The notes under the pieces: model-generated
Seen by the model: the letters and a program-made list of their open reading frames with translations, nothing else
Databases searched by the model: none
What the model was told of the DNA's origin: nothing
In this document: piece by piece, positions 1 to 12,566 of the stretch
Layout: each line of letters opens with the position of its first letter
Numbering within the stretch: the stretch's first letter is position 1
Position numbers and translations under genes: made by a program
Assembly (NCBI GenBank): GCA_025093555.1
Contig: JAIWNF010000062.1
Coordinates: 62,001-126,000, forward strand
DNA length: 64,000 nt
Reading direction: 5' to 3'
Origin: Circinella umbellata
Taxonomy: Eukaryota; Mucoromycota; Mucoromycetes; Mucorales; Lichtheimiaceae

Positions 1-19
1 TTGTTACTACTATTATTAG

Positions 20-2269
20 GTATTATGGCCATGGATATATTGATTCGTCATATGCCAAGTATGAATTTCAACACTATTGTAGGTCGTTCTTTCTATACAC
101 CTAATGATAGTCGTACACTCCCTGGTGGTCTCGAAGTCTGGCAAGGCTTTTATCAATCTGCTCGTCCTGGCGTTGGTAAAATGTACATCAATTTGGATGT
201 TTCTGCTACTGCATTTTATGAAGCCGGTCGGTTACCCGATTTGGCCGTCAAAATTCTTGGTCGCCGTACCTTGGATGATTTACGACGTGGTCTCAGCGAC
301 CGTGACCGCCTCAAACTTGAAAAGGCTATCAAGGGACTTCAAATCCAAATTGTTCATCGCGGGGAAAAGAAATTTAAATACAAGATCACCAAGTTAACGC
401 CTTCATCTGTGGAAAAAACCAAGTTCAAGGATCAGGATGGTAATGAAATGAGTGTTTCTCAATATTTCACCAAACGTTACAATATGCGTTTGAATTATCC
501 ATTTTTACCTTGTGTTGTTGTAAAGAAGGATATCTTTTTACCCATGGAAGTATGCCAAGTTGTAGCTGGTCAACGCTATTTGAAGAAATTGGATGATAAG
601 CAAACAGCAGACATGATCAAGTTTACATGTCAAAAGCCAGATGTACGTGCCAACAAGATTAAACAAGGCTTTAATTTATTGGATACCAAGAACCCTTATA
701 TGCAACAATTCGGTGTTACTGTAAAACCTGAAATGGCTACTGTTCAAGCACGTATTCTTCCCACTCCTCAAATTGCTTACAACAAAGATTCCAAGGGTGG
801 CGTATTTGTGCCTCAAGGTGGAGCATGGAACTTGGTCGGTAAAAAGGTTGCACAAGGCGCTACATTGAAATCTTGGAGTGTTGTCAATTTCCATAACGGA
901 TTACCCTTACCCGTCATTCAAAATTTCTTACGTACACTTGTCCAAGTTTTTATTGAAAAGGGTATGAATGTTGTCAATAGACAACCTACCATCACCAATG
1001 CTGATCCCCAAGGCAATATTGATAATATATTGAAGGAATGCTTTGTCAAGGCCGGTAAACAAGCTAATTCTCAACCACAATTAATGCTTTGCATTTTGCC
1101 TGTCAGAAGTACTCTTTATAATGAAATCAAACGTGTTACTGAAACAGTGATTGGTGTTCCTACTCAATGTGTTATGAGCAAAAAAGTCAGCGATAACAAC
1201 AATCAATATTGTACCAATGTTAGTTTGAAAGTGAACGTCAAACTTGGTGGTATGAATGTTTATCTTCCACAATCACATCAATTCTTGACTGAGCGACCTA
1301 CTATTATTATTGGTGCCGATGTCACTCACCCTGCACCTGGTGAAATTAATAAACCTTCTGTAACTGCATTGACAGCAACCATGGATGCTCGTGCTGCTAA
1401 ATACTCAAGTATCACTGGCGTTCAAACAAGTCGCAAGGAAATGATTGATAACTTGGGTGATATGGTGAAGGAATTGCTTAAGAACTTTTACAAGACATGT
1501 GGCAAGAAGCCTGATCGTATCTTGTTTTATCGTGATGGTGTTTCAGAAGGTCAATTTGCTGCTGTTCTCCAGGAAGAAATTAGTCAAATTCATGCGGCTT
1601 GTGCTGCACTTGATAAGGGTTACAAGCCCAAGCTGACATTTGTTGTTGTTCAAAAGAGACATCATGCTCGTTTCTTCCCTCTTAAAAAAGATGATGCTGA
1701 TCGATCTGGTAATTGTCAACCTGGTACAGTTATTGATACCAATATTGTTCATCCTTTCGAGTTCGATTTCTGTAAGTTGTTAAACAAGTATTTTTGTTTC
1801 TTGGGCTATTGAGTTGGATAGTGTTAGTATATTTCATTTACTTACTAATGTCATTATTATTAGATCTTCAATCACATTCTGGTTTACAAGGTACTTCGCG
1901 TCCCACCCATTATCATGTATTGTATGATGAAAACAAATTTACTCCCGATTCGTTGCAAGAATTATCTTATCGACTTTGTTATATTTACGGACGTGCCACC
2001 CGTTCTGTTTCTTTGGTTCCTCCTGTGTACTATGCTCACTTGCTTGCTTTTAGAGCTCGTTGTCATAGACAAAGCTCTGAATGGTCTGATTCGGCAGCAA
2101 CTTCTGAAAGCATGGATGTTGAGCAACAACTTTCAGGTTATGCTCGTGTCAAGAATAATCTTGATAAAGGTAAACTTTATTCTAAACAACAAAATATGAT
2201 TATATGTTCTTCTGCTAATAAATACATTTTTTTATTATTGTTATTATTCTAGTAATGTACTACATGTAG
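20..2269 (+). CDS. Argonaute protein (3' part; 5' end outside window)
   Basis: Small-RNA-guided silencing effector (RISC core). Model join(20..1771, 1864..2169, 2253..2269); bases 1-19 look like the end of an upstream intron (pyrimidine-rich, ending TTATTAG), so the N-terminal domain lies outside the window. Visible in order: linker 1/DUF1785 segment (VGRSFY...[12 protein letters not shown]), PAZ-like region (about nt 250-640), MID, then PIWI. All four slicer residues are present: Asp in GADVTHP (1318-1320), Glu of the finger in SRKEM (1438-1440), Asp in YRDGVSEG (1534-1536) and His in SRPTHYH (1908-1910). The last intron places the usual Argonaute ending MYYM directly before TAG, which supports the tiny 17-nt last exon. 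The family assignment is certain. Whether this is the main RNAi Argonaute or a paralogue cannot be told here. Confidence 0.95.
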
Positions 2270-2753
2270 TTAACTACGGTAATCAACAATCAAGCTAAAA
2301 AAGAAACATATTATAGAAAAGGAACGAGAATGGTATTTGCTCAAATGAACGAATTGATCTAAAAACACAAAAACATATTTTTTTTTTCGCTCTTTCTGTA
2401 CTTTGATCCCAATTATAAAAATACCCTAATATCAAGTTTATCCATTATTCCTCTTATTTTTTTTTTCTCATATCCCATGATATTATCTCTGTAAATATGT
2501 TTCATTTTTTCGACTTTTATCTCTTCACATATTAGCAGCAACAAAAAAAACAATAAGTATATAAAAATGATATTGCGGTTCTATATTAAGTTGGATCTTG
2601 TATGAGTTATTTTTACTGTGGGGATAAAATGTTAATTTTGCTCATCTTTCAAATTAAGGTTACATCAGGTGTTATCAATTACTAGTCAGATGAATGAACA
2701 TTTTTTTTTCCTCTTCTACCTCCTTTTTTGTTCTAAAGCTAATTCTTGTGAGC
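2270..2753. other. Intergenic: Argonaute 3' flank and F-box promoter
   Basis: About 480 bases between two plus-strand genes. It is AT-rich with several T runs (for example 2380-2388 and 2457-2466). I see no ORF worth calling and no RNA gene. The stretch just before the F-box ATG is pyrimidine-rich, as expected of a fungal leader. Confidence 0.5.
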
Positions 2754-4671
2754 ATGTCAACAGGAAATCTATACAATTCCAAAACTTCATCTTGCACACA
2801 TAAAGCGTTGTCATTTCAACAAACTTTACCTGGCTCAGCAAGCGCTAAATGCAAAGAACATCGTAAAGTCAATGTTAAACCGAATAATAGCCTTCAACAA
2901 CAAAAGCAATGCCGTGTTGATATGTTTGTACAGATGCCCCAAGAAATTTTCTGTCTTATTATCAACTTTTTGCCTATGGATACACGAATTCAATGTATTA
3001 AGGTTTGTCATGCTTGGCGCAACACTTTATTACATTGCCCCGGAATATGGGAATACATAAAAGCCGATGATGAAGAGACGTACAAACTTTTGCCTTTGAT
3101 ATCACATCAAGTAGTAAAACTCGTTATTCCTCATGAGAATGATTTTCCGCTTGTTCATCGTATAAATAATTTTATTCATTTACAAGCACTTTCATTGACT
3201 ATTGAAGGTAGTTGAATTAAAAATAAATGATGGTAAACACCTGTAATAGTATATATATATATATATATTAAACAAACGAATGCTATAAATAATTATAGAG
3301 AATTATTTGATATCAAAAACTGAGGTTGCTCAACTATATAAAGCTTTATCTGGCGTATCCAAAACTTTGACACAATTAGAAATTGACTGGATTCAAGCAA
3401 CTATTTCACTTGGTCGTATATTATCCGTTTGTAAAATGCTTACCAAGATAAAGCTTGTAGTTTGGGAAGTCAAAGATTATGATCAAAATAGTTTGCCTGA
3501 AACTACAACAGCTTTGACGAGTGTCTCACTTCAACCTGCCCAAGATTGCGAACACAGAATTTGTTCATCCAGATTACGGTCACTTCTTTATTTGTGCCCT
3601 GATCTAGAATATTTGCAATTGAATTGTGACTCAGAAGATGATAATGTATCAACATTAATTAACTTTCATGATCACCCAAAACTGACAGCACTTATTACAG
3701 AAATCGATTATTTTCAGCAATTTTACATGGTGCCTAACCTATCACTGTTACGCCCTCCTTCGACTAATTACAGTAGTGACAGGGAAAAAGAAATGTTAGT
3801 TTCTAGTGAAAGTAATGATTCTATTATACATGGATTACAATGCCTTATGCTGAGTGGAACACATTCTATTGATTTTTTACACACCGTTCTTAAAGCAAGC
3901 CAACATACACTTCAAGTATTATGTCTTATTCCCCACGATCAACAAAGTAATAGTAATGAACCATTGTCATCACCGACAGCACCAACTTCGACGACAATCA
4001 ATAACAACTGGCAATTACTCCACTCTGTGACTCTTCACAATCTTAGATATTTTCAAATATGTTGGCCATCATTGCGTGAATCCTTCCTTAGGACACATCT
4101 CCCAGACATGCTTTTACGTATGCCTGCTCTCGAAACATTGGTGTTAGAATCCTTTTATAGTGAGAGTTATACCTCGGATATAGCTGATAATATATACACT
4201 GCTGTATCGCAATTGGTTAGGCTCAAGTCACTTCGATTCGTCCAATTTGAACTTTGTGGTGAGGGTATATTACGGTTATTGGAACAACCCCCTCCTCGTT
4301 TACAACAATTGATATTTCATGGATGCTCTTGTGTGACTTATCCTGTCTTAGAACGTATGGCAAAAATGCAACAGTTACGCCATTTGACGCAACTAGGTTT
4401 CGATTTCGATGTTACTGTATCTGAAGTAGCTAAATTTTTAGATATTATCGGAGAGCATCCCAATTTGTCATACTTTGAATATGGTCTTGGATGTTGGTCG
4501 AATCCTTATTCAGAAAAAATTATCCGTTGTAAAACATTAAAAACACTTGTACTTCGCAGATTATCTTGTTTGACCGATGATATGTTGATTAAATTACGAA
4601 AACATATTGAAAATGTCATATTTATACCTGGATGGAGCGCTCCGTTTTCTACACCACCAATGCCATCATAA
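2754..4671 (+). CDS. F-box protein with LRR-like C-terminal region
   Basis: Probable substrate adaptor of an SCF ubiquitin ligase. Model join(2754..3207, 3299..4671), 608 aa; the 91-bp intron contains an (AT)n run and the junction keeps the frame (ATT GAA G|AG AAT). The F-box is at about residues 60-103: MPQEIFCLIINFLPMDTRIQ, then a conserved W at HAWRNTL and a second W at PGIWEYI. The remainder is leucine-rich with irregular repeats (LRSLLYLCPDLEYLQLN, LRHLTQLGF, LKTLVLRRLSCLTDDML), as in fungal F-box/LRR proteins. An in-frame ATG at 2694 would add 20 residues encoded by a T/C-rich tract; I judge that to be leader and start at 2754. The gene ends 102 bp from the convergent regulator gene. 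The substrate is unknown. Confidence 0.88.
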
Positions 4672-4773
4672 TAATAATGAGTGTTGCTCACGTAATTAGT
4701 AATATTTGTATACCAAAAAAAATAATATAAAATAGACATCGTTCTAGTAGACCTGTTTACAAAAATAAATTTA

Positions 4774-7401
4774 TTATTCCAAAAAACAAAAGTTCCCATA
4801 CAATGGAGCGGAAGTATATATGTTTAGATATGTATATAAAGGCTCCTGAAGAGAAATACGATAGTCTAGCTTTACGTACGAGTGACATGCATTGACCATA
4901 TCCGCCAAGACAGCATAACCTGGCAGCGAGTAATTTTGATAAACATCAACCCCTGTCATTTGAAGGGTTTGTACGTATTTATTGAGAGGTGATATTGATG
5001 CAGGGACGATATTGTCGCTGGGGAATACATTACGAATGGCGTCAAAGCATTCGGCAAACTTTTCACGAAGGTCTGATGAAAAGTAGTCTGATAGATAGTA
5101 GGATATAGTCAACATCGTATACATGACTCTCGATAAAAACTCAAATAAGACTGAATCATTTTGGGTATAAATAAATTAGTAAATTATCTTCCTCATCATC
5201 CCCTACCATATATAATACAGATGATATTTACTACTATACTTACATGAAAAAACATCCCTTTTTGATGAAACAATCCCAATTACCGTAGAAAGTAACAATT
5301 CGCATGACCGAATCTTAGCATTGGACTTTGCTCGATTATACAATAATATCTTTTCGTCGTAGCTAATACTGCTCTCTTTCGCGTCATCATCATAATCTTC
5401 CATTCCACAAGAAGATAAATTTACAACATCTAGTACACAAGCGTCTATTTTTAACAAGATGGAATGGATAAAAGAGAAAATCAACGCCTTTGGTACAGAC
5501 GTGTTCTTTTCAATTGCATCCATTGCGTTCTCAGCATATGGATCATCGCAAAGCCGTAAAAACACGGGAAGATCATTCCACCAATCTCGAATCGCATTAT
5601 TCAACCGCATCAAAATATCAAAAGATACTTCAGCATTTTTTGATGATCCATCAAGTTTCTGTGAATGTGTCTAATAATATTTTTGCAAAATAATGATTAT
5701 AAATAACATGTTTTGAAGCGCTATTCAGTTTTTTTTTTACCATCTTGCAATTGTTAAGATTTTTATGTATAATAACTGAGAAGCTTACGGTTATTGCAGC
5801 CATATAAGGATTTGTACAAAGTTGTAGTAACCGATTATGTGCTTCAATCATCTCACATGTACGAATATCTTCGCCAGGCATCACCTCCATATATGACACT
5901 GTCATATCCAACTTTGCAGAATATTGAACGTGCTTTGATTCGTCCATGATGAAATCTAATAGCTGAAAATTATTTTTGGTGTAAAAAGCATGTCGTTGGA
6001 GTAAAACACGTTCCATTCCCGGCTGTAACCATGTTACTTCCTCTTGCTGTCTGTATATCCTTTGTTCAAAACTAGATTCAAGGTCTTTGCAGAGTTGATG
6101 TGCAACTGTCGTCCACCTGCGCGATTCATTAACCCGTAAGAGTATAAATGTAGTAAAGTGTTGGAGTAAGTTGATGACAACAATTGTTTCTAATTTACGT
6201 TTTGGATCATCGAACATATCAAAAAGAATGTCTTTGCATTTGTCATAAAAGAAATTGGCAATGGCGCGTCTTTCTGCTGCGGAATGGGTAATCATTTGTC
6301 GTGTGGTGCAAAGGATATGAACACAAACGGCTAATGTTATAGGGCATGACAATGGATCTTGAAGATTATGATGATGTTTAAGAAAGGTTGGAACATGAAG
6401 GAAAAGTCGTCTTGAGTTTTCATGATTACTGTAGATGTGGATGAGATGGTCAATGATAGGTTGATAATGCATGTGTAAACATGGTATGGTTGGATGTTTA
6501 ATTGTATTATTTATGTATGATTGTTCTTGGTGGTGCTGTTGTCGTTGCGGATTATGTAAATGTTGATTGTTGAATGCATTATTTGTTTTATGAAAGCGTG
6601 ATGATAGCGATGAACGCGATCGTTTGTTGGACTCTGAGTCCTCAATGGATAGAAATACAAATCGAAATGTACGAAGAAGGAGATTGAATGACATTGTTTC
6701 CAAGTGTATCAATGATTTTTGAAATACGCCTCTAAAGGGGGAAAGATGTGCCATAAAGGCATCACTGTATTGAAGTAGCTCCTGAATACTTTCAAATTTG
6801 TTATGTAGTCTGAGCAGCCCATCTTGAACAGTCAATTTCCACTCATACTCCTGCTTTTGCTGTGGTGAGATCTGCTGTCCCAAACTTGACATTACATTCC
6901 TACGAGTCTGAACTATTTTTTTTGATTCGTTGTTACTAAAATTCTGCCGAGTGACATTGATGCGATTATCATGATAGCTATTATTATCTTCTTTATGTCT
7001 ATTTTCTGTTGCTAAACATTGTGTATCATTTTCCAATTGTTGCATGTCGTTTTCTAATTGCTCTATCTGGTGCCTCCAATAATCAATTGCTTTAACGGCA
7101 AACTCTTTTGGCAAAACATCATCGTCATTATGATCGTTTGTTACTTGTTCAAATGGAATGCATTTTAAATTGAGCTTTGTACAGCGAACACATATTTTTG
7201 CAGTTTGGGTTGTCCAAAAACAGCCTCGCTGACGTTTTTTGCATGCTTTTTTGTTTACACAACAATATTTGAAAGAAAAGTTAATTATTTTGTTGTCTCT
7301 CAACTTTCGTCTACCTCTTCTCTTTACTCCTTTACTTTGGTGTGTCGTATCTCCCCACAAAATAATAATAATATACCATGGCAAATTGTTTTAGAGGACA
7401 T
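4774..7401 (-). CDS. Zn2Cys6 fungal-specific transcription factor (tandem copy 1)
   Basis: DNA-binding regulator. Model complement(join(4774..5150, 5244..5670, 5789..7245, 7377..7401)), 761 aa. The first exon encodes only eight residues plus one base (MSSKTICH); the intron then splits the zinc cluster, and joining restores Cys at residues 7, 10, 17, 27, 30 and 37, spaced X2-X6-X9-X2-X6. A dimerisation-type coiled coil follows (YWRHQIEQLENDMQQLEND). The middle region (RRLFLHVPTFLKHHHNLQDP, NFFYDKCKDILFDMFDDP) resembles the fungal transcription-factor homology region. The C-terminus contains ECFDAIRNVFPSDNIVP-like sequence, as in its paralogues. The neighbour at 7631-10040 and the gene at 57708-60217 share all three intron positions. 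Target genes cannot be inferred. Confidence 0.92.
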
Positions 7402-7630
7402 AGGTGTAATATATATATATATACGTATTAAGTGGTTTTGTAAAACTTGTGCTGTTGGACTCCAGGAAATCTTTTTGTAGTTCAGGAACGTTTTAAACGT
7501 TGAACTTTAAAAACCGCATACAACGATAAGATGGTAGTACAACATTGGTAAAGTTAACAAAAATAAAATAATATATTTTATTATGCTTCTATACAAAAAG
7601 AGAAGAAACGCTATTGATACATATGCTTGA

Positions 7631-10040
7631 TTATTCCATCAAACAGAAATTCCCATACAAAGCAGATTGTCCATATATTTTCAAATGATTGTACAAAGGT
7701 TCTTGAAAAGGTTGTTGTAATAAATTTGATTTAACAAAAGTGTATCCAGAATTAACAATATCAGCAACAAGTGCAATCCCTGGTAGAGAGTAGTTCTGAT
7801 AGATACTGACATCACCAAGTTCATGTGTTTTATAATAGATGTCAAGAGGGGACTTGGACTGAGGCACGATATTGTCCGGTGGAAATACATTACGGATGGT
7901 GTCAAAGCATTCGATAAATTTATCACGGAGACCAGATGATATCCCATGATTGTTGGAAAAGTATGATATGTTAAGTACGGCATATATTGCTCTCGAAATG
8001 AATTCAAACATGACTATGATAAAATAATAAGAATTAATGAACGTCCACATCCATCCATCGACCCATATATATATATATATACCACTTAATTCAAAACAAA
8101 TACGATAAACGTACATGGTAACATGTCTTGTTGTAATGTAAACATTCTAATTATGGTGGAGAGTAAGTGTTCACAAGATCGTTCAGCAGCATGTAAAGTA
8201 GCGCGATGATACAAAGAGTTGTTTTTATCATGACTATTATTTTCGCTACTTCTTTCTTGTAATCCTGTTGATCGTCTTTTTATGTCTAGCACGCAGCCAT
8301 ATATTTTGAATAAAATTGATTGTATAAAAGAAAAAATAATTGCCTTGGGAGCGGATTCGTTGTTTTCCAATACATCATTTAGATCCATTTCATATAAATC
8401 ATCACATAATCGCAGATATATTGGTAGATCACTCCACCATTCTTGAATAGCCGTATCCAATCGTTCTAGAATATCCAATGTAACCTCATGATTGCTAGAT
8501 AAAGAACTATCAAGCGTATCTATATGACTCTATCAAAAATTATATATTTTAACAAAAGATGTATGATTAAAGAATTGCTCAACAAAAGATCTCAAAGAAT
8601 AAAATAAAATATTTACCGTAATAGCGGCCATATAAGGACATGTGCAAAGTTCAAGCAATCGATTATGTGCTTCAACCAAGTCGCGTGATCCTTCATCTTC
8701 TCCAGGCATGGGTTCCATGAATATAACAGTCATACCTAGTGTTGCACTATCCGCCCTAAACATCTTTCCCTCAATCATGATATCCAAAAGATGAAGTGTG
8801 TTTTCCGCATATGAGCTATGTCGTTTCAGCAGAACACGTCGTACTCGAGATGTCAGTAGCCGTATGACTGGAATTGCTTCTGCTTTGTCTTTTTCTCGTT
8901 CAATATTTCCAGATTCCAAATCTTTACAAAGGCTGCATGCAATAGTCGCCCATCGGCGAGCTTCAGTGAATCGTAGAAGTACAAACATGGTAAAATATTG
9001 CAGCAAGTTGATAACAATAACAGTCTCAAACTTGCGTGTTGGATCATCAAACATATCATATAGCATCTCCTGGCACCTTTTGTAGAAGAAATTCGCTATT
9101 TCACGGCGTTCTGTTGCAGAATCTGTAATGATACGCCGAGCTATGCAAAGTGTATGTATAGATGCAGCAAGTGTAATAGAACATGTTAATGGATCTTGAA
9201 GATTATTATAATGTTCGATAAATGTAGGTGTATGAAGAAAAAGTCGTCGTGATGTGTGATGATTTGTGTATGAGTTAATAAGATGATTGATCATGGATCG
9301 ATAATGTATATTCAAAAAAAGTGATCTCGTATGTTCGATAACCACCATGGGTGAATAATGAAGGGATGGTTTTTCTTTCAGGTTACTTTCTTGCTTCGCC
9401 TTGTCCAATAAAAATATAGCGTTAAAGACACATAATACTAATCTATGCGATGTGCTCTCAAGCTGTATCCAGGGTTTTCGGAATACACTTTCAAAAGGTG
9501 AGAGGTGTTTAATAAAGGCATCGCTATACTGCAATAGATCTTCAATGGTTTCAACTTTGGTGTGAAGTCTGAGTTGACCGTCTTTGATGGTTAACTTCCA
9601 CTCAGAGTGTTGCTGCTTTGACGAGGTTACTAAAACCGACCGATCATTCACATTACTATTTTCGCAGTCGTCATGGTTTTCATTATTAGTATGGTCGCCA
9701 TGATTCCTTTTAAATAGATATTGCGCATCGAGTTCACATTGTTGCATGTCGGTTTCCAGTTGTACTATTTGGTGTCTCCAGTATTCAATTGATTTGGACG
9801 TAAATTCTTTTGGTAATACATCGTTGTCTTCAAATTCGTTAACATTATAAGGTTCTTTTGATGGAATGCACCTTAAGCTCAATTTGGTGCAGCGAATACA
9901 GCAAGTTGTAGAGCTTGTTGTCCAAACACAGCCACGCTGCCGTTTCCTGCAGGCTTATAAATTATAGCAAAATTAATACTTTCTTTTTTAAGGTAAAAGA
10001 AAAAAAAAATACCATGGCATATTGGCTTCCGAGTAGACAT
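7631..10040 (-). CDS. Zn2Cys6 fungal-specific transcription factor (tandem copy 2)
   Basis: Paralogue of the adjacent downstream gene, same strand, 229 bp apart. Model complement(join(7631..8013, 8115..8529, 8617..9953, 10013..10040)), 720 aa. Exon 1 encodes MSTRKPICH plus one base; after a 59-bp intron the cluster reads C8-HA-C11-RKRQRG-C18, X9, C28-IR-C31, X6, C38, a canonical Zn2Cys6 pattern. There is an additional non-canonical Cys at 27. A coiled coil (YWRHQIVQLETDMQQ) and the conserved middle region (RRLFLHTPTFIEHYNNLQDP) follow. It is shorter than copy 1 mainly because the low-complexity His/Asn/Gln stretch in the middle is missing. The last intron contains a TA repeat. A TATAAATA element lies 107-114 nt upstream of the ATG. 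Function beyond DNA binding is unknown. Confidence 0.92.
8077..8092. repeat. (TA)n microsatellite in intron of regulator copy 2
   Basis: A run of about seven TA units inside the last intron (8014-8114). Confidence 0.7.
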
Positions 10041-10647
10041 AATAATGGATCACCGGAACAGAAGAATAGAGTTTTCAGAAATTAGAAATACCTTATCTTT
10101 GCTTACAGCGGAACGAAACCATCCAGGTCGCCAAGAATACACATTTTATTTATAGCTCTTGGCAACTATTGCTTTAATTCAGCGGAGGAAAGGAAGCAAA
10201 TTAGCCTGGTACAACGCAGGTGAAGTGACATTCAAGAATGTCGTCTATATCATGTATGAAATATGTATACCTTTTTAAAATTGATTGTCAAAAATCAATA
10301 GAAATTGTGAGATATGTTAACCTATTTGTTGTTGATAATGCTGTATCATAGTTGAGGATACTCATCACATGACAATAATCGTGTTTGTTCGCTTATTTTA
10401 CATACAGAAAGTTGAATAATGTTAACACTATTAGAAAGCGAACCTGGTAGTACCTTATACATAAATTTTAAGCAATTGAACCGATTATGATCAATATTTA
10501 TGAAAATCATCTGTTGTATCACTATAATCTTGTTCTTTCATTTTTGAAAAGGTATTCAATTTTAACATCGTACGAATATGATATTACTTGTAATAATAAT
10601 AATAAAAAGTGATTACAATTTTGTCTAAATGTATTATTATAATTAAT
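10041..10647. other. Intergenic: regulator copy 2 promoter and kelch 3' flank
   Basis: About 600 bases without a gene. Both flanking genes are on the minus strand, so this is the 3' flank of the kelch gene and the promoter of regulator copy 2. Confidence 0.5.
10147..10154 (-). promoter_or_regulatory. TATA-box-like TATAAATA upstream of regulator copy 2
   Basis: Read on the minus strand, TATAAATA lies 107-114 nt before the proposed ATG at 10040. Its position and sequence suit a fungal TATA element, but such octamers are common in AT-rich DNA. Confidence 0.3.
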
Positions 10648-12566
10648 TTAATCCAAATCTATAGCAAAGTTGTTCACTTGTACTAAGTAAGCGTTTCCAC
10701 TTAGATCTAGCACGTAAACATCATCAAAATAATGTTTTCCATCATATCCTCCAAAGACGATCAGCCTGCTGTCGTACATGACCATTGTATGATATCCCCG
10801 TGCAGTTGGTGCCTGACCATATACTTTTCGGATTTCCCATGCCATAGTCACTATGTATAAATAATACAACTGTAAATATAATTGTGCTCTATTGATATTG
10901 TATAGTAATCAAAATAATGCTTACCAAAGTTTAGCATTAATAAATCATTACAGTAATGTGTTCCGTCATGACCACCCGTAACAAATAAATAAGATCCAAT
11001 ACAAACAGAAGAATGTGATAAACGAGGTACTTGAGGATCTAAATTAACCGTATGCCAACGATATGTTCCTAAATAATAACAATTATGTCATTTATATTTC
11101 CACAGGCCTTTCACTCGACGAAAACAACCTTATATTCATCAATATAATTTACCTAAATCCAGTAAATAAACATCACCAAAACATGTATGGCCATCACTTC
11201 CGCCATAGATGACAAATTTGTCACCCACTAAAGTACCAGTATGATAACCTCTTGAAGTTGGTTTCCCGCCTTTAGTTTCTACTAGCGACCAGACATTTTC
11301 TTTTAAGTTGAGGGAATATACATCATTCAAAGCATGAACACCATCTCCGCCTCCGAAAATATATAAATGATTGCGCCAAATTACAGATACATGAGCACGA
11401 CGTGGTGATGGAGTTGGTCCGGTCGTTTGTAGTCGGGACCACGTCATTGAATTTGTATCGAGCACATATAAATGGTTATAATATCGAGGTCCATCTCCTC
11501 CACCAAATAAATATATTTTGGACTCTTCTTCATAAACAGTGCAACTATGTGCACGACAAGGTTGGGGTATATCACCATACACTGTAGGTTTTGACCATGT
11601 AAAAGTATCTAAGAAAAGGGACAAAGAAAATCAGATCAAATTAAAGTTTTGCGGTGTTCCTGAAAAAAAATAAAAGAAGATTCTGGCCGCGGGACTTTTT
11701 TTCGTGGGGTTTTGTTGTAAATGCAATAATATATAATAATATTTATACACAAAACAATTGTAGGCCGAGGTAAACAATATAAACATATACAAAATAAAAA
11801 AGATATAACAATTTACCTAGATCAAGTGTATGAAGTTTTGCAAACCCACCCTTATTATCAGTACCACCAAAGACAAACATAACTCCATTGGCAACAACAC
11901 TTGTGTGAGCTCTAATGGGTCGTGGTGCATGACCATAAGTGACAGCGCGCGACCAGTACATAGCCGGTGCTGGTGCTACTGATATTGCTGGTTTTGAAAC
12001 TGGAACAGGATCATGCGATCGTTTTGTTCGATCTCGACGTGAAGAATGTTGTGATGATGATGACTGTTTTTTATCATTATTACCAAGTTGTTTATTGCTT
12101 TCTAATATAATTAATCATTCACATCCTTTCTTTAATTAGTTTTGTTGTCATGAATTTCATATTTTAATAAACTCTTGAATATATAACTTTTTAACGTACG
12201 ATCTTCGGATCGGCGTCGTTGCATAGATGACCATCGTAGTGAAGGTGATAATGGATATACAGCGCTATTTGATTCATGATTATCGCGACTATTTTTTTTA
12301 CAAAAGAAAAGTATTATTTAATGTATGAAAAAATAAAAACTTATACATAAAATTTGAGTGATGGATTCTATTTAAAAAAAAAGGATAATACAATATAATA
12401 CAACATAATACCTAGAAGTCAACGATTGAAGAGTAGACGTAGTTGATGAAGGGGAACGTTTTATTTTAGAATTAATAGACATGTTTGACATTGATGTTTG
12501 TTGTTGTAATTGTTCGGGTTCGGAAGGACGTCGATTTTGTTGAAATGATTGTAATTGTCGAGACAT
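10648..12566 (-). CDS. Kelch-repeat protein, six repeats
   Basis: Likely a beta-propeller interaction protein. Model complement(join(10648..10850, 10925..11068, 11153..11608, 11817..12101, 12200..12288, 12412..12566)), 443 aa, with five introns of 74-208 bp, all GT..AG and in frame. The first ~130 residues are low-complexity (Gln, Ser, Arg rich). Then come six kelch repeats at about residues 131-430, each with the hallmark GG doublet and spaced aromatic: FVFGGTD, YLFGGGDG, YIFGGGDG, VIYGGSDG, FVTGGHDG, VFGGYDG. Introns mostly fall at repeat ends after the LDL/LNF strand. Fungal kelch proteins of this layout (Tea1/Kel/Ral2-like) often act in cell polarity or Ras/Rho signalling; a link to the RhoGEF upstream on the same strand is only an inference. 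No BTB or coiled-coil domain is seen. Confidence 0.9.

Noticed and set aside
2694..2753. Alternative upstream start for the F-box protein
   Set aside because: The extra 20 residues come from a pyrimidine-rich leader-like tract and are not typical of the family; not excluded.
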